Shown here: positions 31,697-40,163 of the stretch, in pieces | How the letters are laid out: every line of letters begins with the position of its first letter | Numbering within the stretch: position 1 is the stretch's first letter | Assembly: GCA_038212325.1 (NCBI GenBank) | Contig: JBBQUQ010000010.1 | Span: 1 to 57,693, forward strand | DNA: 57,693 nucleotides | From: CAIVAT01 sp038212325 | Lineage (GTDB): Bacteria; Bacteroidota; Bacteroidia; Bacteroidales; FEN-979 | Reading direction: 5' to 3' | Made by a program: the position numbers and the translations under genes | Notes under the pieces: generated by a model | Database searches by the model: none | Seen by the model: only the letters and a program-made list of their open reading frames with translations | What the model was told of the DNA's origin: nothing

Positions 31697-34594
31697 TCAA
31701 TAAGAAATCGAGTAAAGAAATTCAAAACCCCATTCCCCAGTCATGGGGTAGTACATACTGCGCGCCCCCATTTGAATGGGCACGACAAAACGCAGAAGAT
31801 GAAAGTCTGCTGTCAGTTCAGCGCCGGTCGACTGGTAATTGTTGATGTATCCGGGATTCTTACCGTTGGCCCAGTCATAGTAAACGTTAAGTTTTATCCG
31901 TTTCAGATAGACCACAGAGCCGAAACTGAAATCAGGGTACCATAGCGGGAATTTATAATTGAATTTCATGCTCAGCAAATCCTCATCCCGGGCACCTGTA
32001 TATCCTCTCGGATAAGCGACCAGGTTTGAAAAAGAGTAGGAGTTGATATCCTTGTCGTTGCGTACCTGGTAACCCCCATAAATCCATATTCCATGATGGC
32101 GAAACAATCCGGGAAAAAACAGGTTTGCTTCCGCCCCGAAAATGGACCCCATATCATTGTCTCCAAAGGGAGTATGTTTATAAATTACATCAATGGCCTG
32201 CCCCATTCGCGGGTAAACATCTTTTTGACTGGAATGCTGATATTGTGAGGCGGTTAACCTATAATCGATGGATTGAATGAGTCCTGAGGTAAATTGCTCC
32301 GGTGTCGAGGCCTGATGCCGAATGTTTGTGAGGGCAGTTCCGATCGCCGGTCGTACATAACGGTTATACCTGCCATGCGAAAAATTCCAGGGGATGCTCA
32401 TTGTCATGCTTGCGTTGGTCTCCTGCCAGGTATACCGGAATGTTTGGCTGCTTCCTGAGTAATGCCCGTAGCCGGCCCGGTTGCCGATATCGAACCGGAA
32501 GGTAAAATCGGGGTACCATCCCCGGTAACTTAAGGTGGTGTAGAACTGACTGGTCTCTTCATTTACATCATATTCCCATCCTGCACCGGCAAACATGGTG
32601 CTTAGCAAATTTTGCGAGAGGAGCATTACGCCGGGGTGAAAGGTCAGGTTGTCGAGGTCGAATGATACCGGGGCCCAGCTGTGCGGATTAAAGAGGTTCA
32701 ATGTTTTTGAGTACTTTTTAACCGGGTATGTTTTTCCGGTAATCGTATCTTTTCCAAGGTTGTAGCTGTCAGAGGCGTTCATTTTATATATTTTCCGGTC
32801 AAAAACACTATCCTGGATGTTGGCGGTTTCCTGTGCCGCAAGTGCATCATATAACCTGCAGGAATGGTTTTCCACCCTTCCCATGGGAACCCAATTCGCC
32901 GTATCGATCTGCATTTCAGCCACCATGAGTCCATCGGATGTATAATCGGAACAAATCAAATGCTGTTTATCCGCCGTAAAATCAGGATCATACGTGGCAA
33001 AACGACCTGATGAAACCTTGAATACGGCCTGGGTCAGCGTATCCATTGCATAGATGTTCTCGGCCCCGGAATGGTCGACGCTGAAAACAATATAGTGTTT
33101 GAAAAGGAATGCAGGTCTGGTGAAATCATTGAACGAATCAGGCAGCAGTTTTCTGATGCTGCCCGTGGAGGTATCGAGGGTGGCTATGGTTTCGCCTGTT
33201 GCGGTTAACAGGGTAAAGATAATCCGTGTGGCATCGGGCGACCAGTTGGGTGTGATGGACTGGCCGTAGCCGGGGATGGGATACCGCCTCACGAGCCTGC
33301 CCGACGGCACTTCCAGGATGTCGATGCAGGAAAGGTTCTCCTCTGAAACATAAACTGCGGCTACCTGCGAACCATCGGGCGAGATGATGGGGGCAAAATA
33401 GCGGCTCCCGGTTGTCAGTTCATGCTGTTTCCGGGTTTTAAAATTGTACATCCTGATCTCTGAATAGTCACGATTTGACCATCGCACATCTGTTTTTAGT
33501 TCAGACCAAACCAGGTAATCGCCTCCGATTGAGGTCGTGCCGCCCACATGGTACCCTGGTGTAAGCAGGATGCGTTCCCTGCCGGTTTTTCGGTCGATGA
33601 GCACAAAACGGTCAACATCGTCCAAACTTGATTTATCGGCAAAAATTGTTGAATCATTCAACAGGAGCGGATGGTTGTAATCTGTATAGTTACCGGGGTT
33701 GCGTTTGGTAATTGTGCGCAGGGCAGTGTGGTTTTCGGCAAGCATCTGCTGCTGCCATGCACTATCCAGGCCATTCAGTGTTTCTTTGTATAGCTGTGTT
33801 TTCCACAACCCTGCGACCTTGCGGATGCCGCTGTTGAAGGGTACCACCATGAACGGATATTTGGCAACATGGTCCAGCGCAGTATTCCACAGTTGTGGCC
33901 CGTATTTTTTACGTGCCTGTCCAACCAGGTAATAACCCAGTGAATATGCGTCAGGCGTAAACGTTTTATACGATCCCATGGTTGCCAAATCATAGGAATA
34001 TAGACCCTTTTCCAGTATCTGCGCTCTGAGCGTGCATTCGAATAGCGCCGCCCGGCCCCGCCCGGCTTTTGTCATGGCAGTCTCAGTAACCGTTGCATCC
34101 CCTTCCAGAAACCATGACGGAACATACAAACCAAGTATGCCGCCGGTGATCTGTTCCCCGAAAATATAGTAAAGCGCTTTCGAAAACCCACGGTTGATCT
34201 TGCTGATCTGAACGGCGTGTCGGTATTCATGGATCGCGAGCTGCTCAAGCCACTCTTCGGCGTAGGTTTGCTGAGGAGGGCATGTGTATAATTCTATTCG
34301 TTTAGGAGCCCAAACAGTTATTCCGTTGGAGATAACAGATTGCGTGTGCATGACGACCGGTATCCGCGGAACTTTAGCCGTCAGCGTCGTTGTCTCATTC
34401 CGGCAAATGATGTCCATGACATTTGCCAGGTATTGTGCTTTTTTTTCAAATGATTCGGGAAAGATCAGCTGGTACTGCTTTGTTTTTATCTGTTGCCATC
34501 GGAGCGCAGCCGGGTCCTGCCCGGTGCTGAAGTACTGGGAGTGCCCCTGGAGGGTGAAGAGAACATACAGAAGCAGTAACAGCCTGGTTTTCAT
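31697..34594 (-). CDS. Outer-membrane protein: gluzincin-like domain, TolB-like propeller and C-terminal barrel
   Basis: A 965-residue secreted protein. After the signal peptide (LLLLLYVLFTLQGHSQ) comes a zinc-metallopeptidase-like domain with HEYRH at residues 122-126 and WFLEGDA (Glu164), the HExxH...E pattern of gluzincins. The middle (about 290-600) is a WD40/TolB-like propeller (FAPIISPDGSQVAAVYVSEENLS, ITPNWSPDATRIIFTL, TYDPDFTADKQHLICSDY). The last 300 residues look like a barrel (aromatic-rich strands, RYNRYVRPAIG, FNYKFPLWYPDFSFGSVVYLKRIKLNVYYDWANG) ending FEFLYSISY. Such proteins are often annotated TolB. Function unknown. The ATG at 34594 lies in the last unit of an 8-bp repeat. 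Confidence 0.75.
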   Translation of the reverse strand: MKTRLLLLLYVLFTLQGHSQYFSTGQDPAALRWQQIKTKQYQLIFPESFEKKAQYLANVMDIICRNETTTLTAKVPRIPVVMHTQSVISNGITVWAPKRIELYTCPPQQTYAEEWLEQLAIHEYRHAVQISKINRGFSKALYYIFGEQITGGILGLYVPSWFLEGDATVTETAMTKAGRGRAALFECTLRAQILEKGLYSYDLATMGSYKTFTPDAYSLGYYLVGQARKKYGPQLWNTALDHVAKYPFMVVPFNSGIRKVAGLWKTQLYKETLNGLDSAWQQQMLAENHTALRTITKRNPGNYTDYNHPLLLNDSTIFADKSSLDDVDRFVLIDRKTGRERILLTPGYHVGGTTSIGGDYLVWSELKTDVRWSNRDYSEIRMYNFKTRKQHELTTGSRYFAPIISPDGSQVAAVYVSEENLSCIDILEVPSGRLVRRYPIPGYGQSITPNWSPDATRIIFTLLTATGETIATLDTSTGSIRKLLPDSFNDFTRPAFLFKHYIVFSVDHSGAENIYAMDTLTQAVFKVSSGRFATYDPDFTADKQHLICSDYTSDGLMVAEMQIDTANWVPMGRVENHSCRLYDALAAQETANIQDSVFDRKIYKMNASDSYNLGKDTITGKTYPVKKYSKTLNLFNPHSWAPVSFDLDNLTFHPGVMLLSQNLLSTMFAGAGWEYDVNEETSQFYTTLSYRGWYPDFTFRFDIGNRAGYGHYSGSSQTFRYTWQETNASMTMSIPWNFSHGRYNRYVRPAIGTALTNIRHQASTPEQFTSGLIQSIDYRLTASQYQHSSQKDVYPRMGQAIDVIYKHTPFGDNDMGSIFGAEANLFFPGLFRHHGIWIYGGYQVRNDKDINSYSFSNLVAYPRGYTGARDEDLLSMKFNYKFPLWYPDFSFGSVVYLKRIKLNVYYDWANGKNPGYINNYQSTGAELTADFHLLRFVVPIQMGARSMYYPMTGEWGFEFLYSISY

Positions 34595-34625
34595 GGTGAC
34601 ATGGTGACAAAGTGACATGGTGACA
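34594..34625. repeat. Four 8-bp units at a translation start
   Basis: TGGTGACA, TGGTGACA, AAGTGACA, TGGTGACA on the plus strand. On the minus strand the last unit runs into the ATG at 34594. Confidence 0.85.
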
Positions 34626-34633
34626 AAATCCCC

Positions 34634-34649
34634 ACCCTGTTACCCTGTT
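34634..34649. repeat. Two 8-bp units containing a stop codon
   Basis: ACCCTGTT twice. On the minus strand the second unit contains two bases of the TAA stop of the giant T9SS gene (34648-34650). Confidence 0.6.
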
Positions 34650-37600
34650 ACCTTTTAATCAAGATTTTTCGAACCACCTTGTCGCTGCCACTAGTGAATA
34701 CTACCGAATACATGCCATCGGGTGCCGGTCGGAGGTCGATTTGCTTTTCGAAAACACCGTTGACCTGCAATTGGTCCAGCTCATAGATTATCATTCCCAA
34801 CTGATTGTAAATCATGATGGTAAAGCTCTGGTGCAGCGGACTTGTGACAGCAACTGTGAACCTGCCGTCGTTTGGAACCGGGTAAATATTGAAACTGGTG
34901 CTTTGCAGTTCAGGCAGGCCGGTAATCACAACCCAAACCTTGTTGGAGATGGGGGATGAACAGCCGTTGAGGTTTACCACACACCAGTAATAACCCGTGT
35001 TGTTTGTAACAGTATAGGTTTGACCTGTTGCACCCGGGATGGCATTGCCTTCAAAGTACCATTGGTTTCCAGAAGGAGCACTGCTGGTGAGCACAGCGCC
35101 GACAGCCGTGATAACCGGAGCAGGCAACATATCTACTGTAACGGTGAAAGCCGGTGATATAATTCCGCTGCCGCAACTGTTATTGCCGGCAACCGTTATA
35201 TTTCCTGAAACAGCTGATGTACTGAAGTTGACCGTTATATTCCTTGTTCCTGCCCCTGAAGCAATCGTGGCACCAACCGGCACTGTCCATAAATATGATG
35301 TTGCATTGTTGATTTCATCGCAGGAATATGCTACGCCGCTGGTGCCGGCGCATAACGATGAGGTTCCGGTCACAGCTCCGGCAGCTCCGGGCAGAGGATT
35401 AACGAACAGGCTGTATACAGTCGGAGCTACAGAAGAGCATCCATATGAGTTCGTAAAGCTGACACTGACCCATTGGGAGCCGACATTGTTCCAGGTCACG
35501 TTGATGCTATTGGTTCCAAGTCCGGAGGTAATGACACCGCCCGCACTGATATTCCAAACGTAATTCAACATGCCGGCATTCGTAATATATTGATTGTTAG
35601 TTGAATTAATGCATGGATCGTTGCTGCTGCCGATGGTGGGAACAGCCGCAGGATTTATGGTTACATTGTACACTGTCGGTGTGATGGCAACACATCCTGT
35701 GGCATTTGTATAGGTAACGCTCACTGTCCTGTTTCCCGCGTAAGGCCATGAAACGGTGATGGCATTGGTGCCTGCGCCGGCGGTGATTGTTCCGCCGATG
35801 GAAACTGCCCAGTTATAGCTGGTCATTCCTGGTTCAGTGGTGTAGACAATGTTGGCTGCATTCGCACACACCACATTCGGGCCGGTGATGGTCGGAACGG
35901 GCAGTGGAATGATGCTGACAGGAAAAATTGCAGGGACAGCGGTAGTGCAACCGGTCGCGTTTGTATAGCTTACCGTCACGGTTTGGGCTCCGGCATTGGT
36001 CCAGCTTACGGTGATGCTGTTCGTGGCAGTGCCTGATGTGATCGTGCCGCCCGCAGATACAGTCCAGGTATATGCTGTCATACCCGACTCAGTGGTATAG
36101 ATATTTCCGGACGAATTGATGCAGGCATTCGCCGCTCCGGTGATGGTTGGCACAGGCTGCGGGATTAAGGTTATGGCAAAAGGAAGTGATGCTGTTCCAA
36201 CGCCACAGATACTGGAACCATAAACAGTAATGTTACCGGAAACAGCCACAGGGGAAAAACTTACCGTGATCGAGTTGGTATTTGACCCTGAGGTGATGGT
36301 TGCTCCGGCAGGGAGGGTCCAGGTATAAGACGACGCATTGGCAATGACCGGAACGGTGTATATATAGCCTGATCCGTTTTTACAGACATCAATTGGCCCG
36401 CTGATGGTCCCGGCTGGCGATGGGGCGGGGCAAGTGGTGGTGAAGGTCAGGTCATTGCCGTTGGATGTTCCCTGGATGTTGGTGCCAATGATTCTGAAAT
36501 GATATGTGGTGTTTTGCGTAAGTCCGGTGATATTTGCAAGTGCAGTATTCGTGCCACCGCCCGACGCTGAGGCAGGGATGCCCGCCACCACCGTGCCATA
36601 CGCTGTTGTGAGCCCATATTCAAAACTGATGGAAGTGGTATTGTAGTTCGCGATCACTTCCCCGGTAAGTGTTGCCGTAGTGGCCCCGACGGTGTTGGCA
36701 GCCGTGGTGAGTACAACAGGCTTTGGCTGCGACCCGGTAAAGGTTCCGAAGGCCGTAAGACCGGGGGCATTGACCTGGTGCAGTGCACTGTTTACAAGTC
36801 CGAAGTCGGTAAACGGGGCAGGAGCAACCTGCATCGAAAATATCTGCAATTCGTTCCCGATCACATCGGCCGTAACAAACTGGAACAATGCTGAACAGTT
36901 AAAGCCGGTTATTGCCGATGATGAAACATTCCAGTAACGGTTAAGGTAGCTTGTTGTATTTGGATCGCCGGCAAATTTTGCATTGGCCAGGTTCACACCG
37001 GCATAATTCCCTGTTCCGAAAGTTCCTGCACTGAAGGTTAGTGTGACGGGTGAATATTCGGGTGCGCTTGTGTTATCTCCCACCGGGAAGATAAAACTAC
37101 CCGTAAAACCTGTAATGAATCCTTTCCTTAACTGCCCCGTGCCAGTTGCAACAATCATGGCCGATGACGATGTCGAACCTGCTATCGTTGAAGTTGGCGA
37201 TAAAACCAGGTTGTTTGATTCAAGTGTTAATAATCCATCGGTCAGGATTAAATTACCATTGAGGGTAATGGGTGAATTCAGGATCATCCCGGAACTGTTT
37301 GCAAGTTCAAGTGCCAGGTTGGCATTGGTGGAGAAGGTGCCGTTAACGGTTATTTCCTGGGCGGTGGTGCCTGAAAGGGTAACGGTACCGGCGCCGGATG
37401 GAGTGAAATTGAGGATTGCACCCGGTTGCACAAGGATGTTGCCTTTGACCTGGTGAAGTCCGGATGAAGGCCCTGTCATGTTGAAGTTGAATGTGCCGTT
37501 TGTGATGGTTAAATTATCCATTGACACCGGGCTGGTACCTGATGGGCTAAGGGTAATCCCGTTTGCATCCATCTCAAAATTGGCATAGGTTCTTCCTGAA

Positions 37601-40005
37601 AATGAAGGCGTAAGATTGGCCATGACCTTGAACAGGCTGCCTGTTAGAAATACTACGACGCTGTTTGGCTGGCCGGCTCCAAAGGGATTGCTGCCGGCTT
37701 GTTGCAGGTAGGTTGATCCGCTGGCAAAAATAACCGACCCCCATGATGAGGTGCCATAAGCGTTGCCTGAGAAGAAGGTGCCGGCTGTGAAGGTAGCTCC
37801 GTTGTTGAAAACGATGGATCCTGGATCTGCCCCGGTAAGGCGATGTGCCGTAGATGCGGTTGATGAAAATTTCATATTCCCGCTGATGCCTGCTGTTGCC
37901 GTGGTGGCGACCACAACCGAGATTGCGTTGATGGCGTTGAGGTTCAGCGCGCAGCCGGCCGGGATATCAAGGTCTGTGCCTGCAGCCCCGGAAATGGTAA
38001 GTGTGACAACTGCAGTACTCTGAAGATTGACAGTGGTGTTGTTGGCCATGATCAGCCTGGCGATTGTCTGTGTTGGCACCCCGGTAACCGTTTTAACAGT
38101 CCCGTCGTTGAACTGGAGGATGTCGCCGGGTGCCGGTACTGTACGTGCCGGATTCCAGTTTCCTGCAATGGTCCAGCTTCCATTGTCGGCCCCTTGCCAA
38201 GTGTAAACAGTTGAAGCTGATCCTGTTGTGGTTGTGGTTGCAAAAGGGATCACAGGTGCTGTGTAATAATTAAAGGTTGCATTGTTTGCCCCGTCCCATG
38301 CGTACGGACAAATGGTAAATGAATACTGGGTTCCCGGGGATAGACCGATAATTGACTTGCTGAGTGCCGAACCGGGCGTAACCAATGCGGCGATGGTCCC
38401 GTCGCCCAACGAGGCTCCTTCGGTATAGGCAGTTCCGTCGGCCGGTATGCCGGAGGGAGGAGTGCCCCCGGTTTTTTGCAGGATGATGTAGCCGCCCGCT
38501 CCGGGTGCTGTTGTGCTCCATGTGAGGTTGATGCTGGTATTGCCGGTGGCGGTTGCACTGAAACCGGTTACATGTGATGCCGGTTCCACGGCAAGTGTAA
38601 AGAAAGAATCCTCGGAGGTAAGCGTGGTTCCGATTGCATTCGTGGCATATGCTTTATAAAAGACCTGCGTCTGTGCCGGAAGCAGGCTGCGGGTTTGCGT
38701 AAAAGTCCCGGTTGCGGCTCCACCCTCGGGCAGTTTGTTATCAGTGATGGTGACACCGGCCAAGGTATTCCACACAGTTCCACGTTCTGTGATTGCAGCC
38801 CCGCCGTCGCTGGTAATGGTCCCTCCCAGGATGGCAGAATTGCTGGCAATGGCTGTTACGGTTGGGGATGAGATGGCAGGTGGCAGCAAGATAACCTGGG
38901 TGGCCTGGCTGTTCGGATTTCCAGGTCCTGATGTTGTACAATACACTGTGGCTGCGCCGCTGCCATTGTATTCGAATGCGCTGAACCAGTATGTTATGCC
39001 CGGGGCCAGGCCGGTCACGGTGGATATGGTATTTCCCGCACCATTGTATACTACCTGTTCGCCGCTGCCTGAATATGTGGCATTCGCCAAGGGATCGGTA
39101 CCGTTGGCAGGGGCGGAAAAACTATTTGAAGTATTGACCTTAACTACCCGTTTTAAACCGTTTCCGTTTACCCAGGAAACATCCATCTGGGTGGGTGTAA
39201 CGTTGGCAAAGGTGATGGCAGACGCCTGGACTGTGGGCGGATTGACAACGCCTGATGCGGTGATATCCGCCCAGCTTTTTCCGACCCTGATCCCATCGAT
39301 CCGCTGGGCGGAAGCATTCGCTGATGAACCCTGGCGAAGCCCGATCAGGCCGATGTTCTGGGCGTCGGCGGAGGTGTTGTCGATATAGGCAAGGGTTGGG
39401 GTTGATGGTTCAGGGGCCCCGATCAAAGGGTTGATGAAGGCGGTAACATCATCATCGGTGGTTGTTCCGGCGTTGAACTGATATTTGATCACGATCAGGT
39501 AGGTGGTGTTGAGGGCATAGGTAAAGCCGGAATATGCAATGGATGTGGTGGAGGATTTCGAGATTCCGAATGCGAGGTTGTTCGACGCGTCCTGTTTCAC
39601 ATAAAAGCGAGCCTTAAAAACGTTACCTGTTACCGGTGATTCGACAAAATGAATGAAATAGTCGCCCGCAATCTGCGCGGAGGTAACTGACACCAGAAAT
39701 CCTGCATATACTGCCCCGGTTGTTTGCGTTGTGAAGGGATTGTTCACATCCTGCCCGGTAGTCATCATGTCGGCAGCATTGCCGATACCCGAAGAGAGAT
39801 AGCCTGCAAAGGTAAGTCCGCTGCCGGAGACAAGGATGGGATTTGTTGCAGTCGTTCCGGTCTGTGTCCAGCCATTGGCTGTCAGAGCTGTTCCGGCGAT
39901 ATAGTCGAAGTTGTCACTGAACAGCATCTGTCCATTTGAGGTGAAGGCGTTCCCAAGGAAAAAAAAGGCTGCAATTGCTATTGACAGAAATGTAAACTTT
40001 TTCAT
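34648..40005 (-). CDS. Giant T9SS-secreted surface protein with fibronectin-III and PKD-like modules
   Basis: 1785 residues. A signal peptide (FLSIAIAAFFFLGNAFTSNG) is followed by a domain to about 250 that resembles secreted lectin-like or LamG-type modules, then fibronectin-III-like repeats (about 255-600: MDVSWVNGNGLKRVVKVNTSN, NTSINLTWSTTAPGAGGYIIL). A long beta-helix or autotransporter-like stretch follows (about 610-1100), then at least five PKD/Ig-like units of about 85 residues with YTWTVSAGG.ITSG..TNSITVSW. It ends in a T9SS sorting domain (FNIYPVPNDGRFTV...PDGMYSVVFTSGSDKVVRKILIKR). Such proteins are adhesins or matrix components. ATG at 40005 chosen over TTG at 40011. It shares its fibronectin part with the next gene. 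Confidence 0.85.
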   Translation of the reverse strand: MKKFTFLSIAIAAFFFLGNAFTSNGQMLFSDNFDYIAGTALTANGWTQTGTTATNPILVSGSGLTFAGYLSSGIGNAADMMTTGQDVNNPFTTQTTGAVYAGFLVSVTSAQIAGDYFIHFVESPVTGNVFKARFYVKQDASNNLAFGISKSSTTSIAYSGFTYALNTTYLIVIKYQFNAGTTTDDDVTAFINPLIGAPEPSTPTLAYIDNTSADAQNIGLIGLRQGSSANASAQRIDGIRVGKSWADITASGVVNPPTVQASAITFANVTPTQMDVSWVNGNGLKRVVKVNTSNSFSAPANGTDPLANATYSGSGEQVVYNGAGNTISTVTGLAPGITYWFSAFEYNGSGAATVYCTTSGPGNPNSQATQVILLPPAISSPTVTAIASNSAILGGTITSDGGAAITERGTVWNTLAGVTITDNKLPEGGAATGTFTQTRSLLPAQTQVFYKAYATNAIGTTLTSEDSFFTLAVEPASHVTGFSATATGNTSINLTWSTTAPGAGGYIILQKTGGTPPSGIPADGTAYTEGASLGDGTIAALVTPGSALSKSIIGLSPGTQYSFTICPYAWDGANNATFNYYTAPVIPFATTTTTGSASTVYTWQGADNGSWTIAGNWNPARTVPAPGDILQFNDGTVKTVTGVPTQTIARLIMANNTTVNLQSTAVVTLTISGAAGTDLDIPAGCALNLNAINAISVVVATTATAGISGNMKFSSTASTAHRLTGADPGSIVFNNGATFTAGTFFSGNAYGTSSWGSVIFASGSTYLQQAGSNPFGAGQPNSVVVFLTGSLFKVMANLTPSFSGRTYANFEMDANGITLSPSGTSPVSMDNLTITNGTFNFNMTGPSSGLHQVKGNILVQPGAILNFTPSGAGTVTLSGTTAQEITVNGTFSTNANLALELANSSGMILNSPITLNGNLILTDGLLTLESNNLVLSPTSTIAGSTSSSAMIVATGTGQLRKGFITGFTGSFIFPVGDNTSAPEYSPVTLTFSAGTFGTGNYAGVNLANAKFAGDPNTTSYLNRYWNVSSSAITGFNCSALFQFVTADVIGNELQIFSMQVAPAPFTDFGLVNSALHQVNAPGLTAFGTFTGSQPKPVVLTTAANTVGATTATLTGEVIANYNTTSISFEYGLTTAYGTVVAGIPASASGGGTNTALANITGLTQNTTYHFRIIGTNIQGTSNGNDLTFTTTCPAPSPAGTISGPIDVCKNGSGYIYTVPVIANASSYTWTLPAGATITSGSNTNSITVSFSPVAVSGNITVYGSSICGVGTASLPFAITLIPQPVPTITGAANACINSSGNIYTTESGMTAYTWTVSAGGTITSGTATNSITVSWTNAGAQTVTVSYTNATGCTTAVPAIFPVSIIPLPVPTITGPNVVCANAANIVYTTEPGMTSYNWAVSIGGTITAGAGTNAITVSWPYAGNRTVSVTYTNATGCVAITPTVYNVTINPAAVPTIGSSNDPCINSTNNQYITNAGMLNYVWNISAGGVITSGLGTNSINVTWNNVGSQWVSVSFTNSYGCSSVAPTVYSLFVNPLPGAAGAVTGTSSLCAGTSGVAYSCDEINNATSYLWTVPVGATIASGAGTRNITVNFSTSAVSGNITVAGNNSCGSGIISPAFTVTVDMLPAPVITAVGAVLTSSAPSGNQWYFEGNAIPGATGQTYTVTNNTGYYWCVVNLNGCSSPISNKVWVVITGLPELQSTSFNIYPVPNDGRFTVAVTSPLHQSFTIMIYNQLGMIIYELDQLQVNGVFEKQIDLRPAPDGMYSVVFTSGSDKVVRKILIKR

Positions 40006-40053
40006 ATTCAAGGTTTAGGGTGATCAATCGATCATGCTGATTCTGCATTTTCA

Positions 40054-40061
40054 CAAAAGTA
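40054..40061 (-). promoter_or_regulatory. -7 promoter element of the 1785-residue T9SS gene
   Basis: Minus-strand TACTTTTG (TAnnTTTG), 48 bp upstream of the ATG at 40005. Confidence 0.5.
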
Positions 40062-40112
40062 TGAACTAACTGGCAAAATGTCTCTATTTTGTTAAGAAGT
40101 AATGTAAAAAAA

Positions 40113-40143
40113 AGAGGCCGTTCCCAGGTCAGGAACAGCCTCT
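40113..40143 (-). terminator. Rho-independent terminator of the 1247-residue T9SS gene
   Basis: A 12-bp near-perfect stem (AGAGGCCGTTCC against GGAACAGCCTCT, loop of 7) lies 20 bp beyond the stop of the minus-strand gene. On the minus strand it is followed by a run of eight T. The plus strand has four T after the stem, so weak bidirectional action is possible. Confidence 0.85.
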
Positions 40144-40163
40144 TTTATGCTAAAGAAATCGGG

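Noticed and set aside
35039..39388. Long plus-strand frames opposite the giant T9SS gene
   Set aside because: They are antisense shadows of a Thr/Ser/Gly-rich repetitive gene, giving Val/Pro/Ala-rich translations without domains or promoters.
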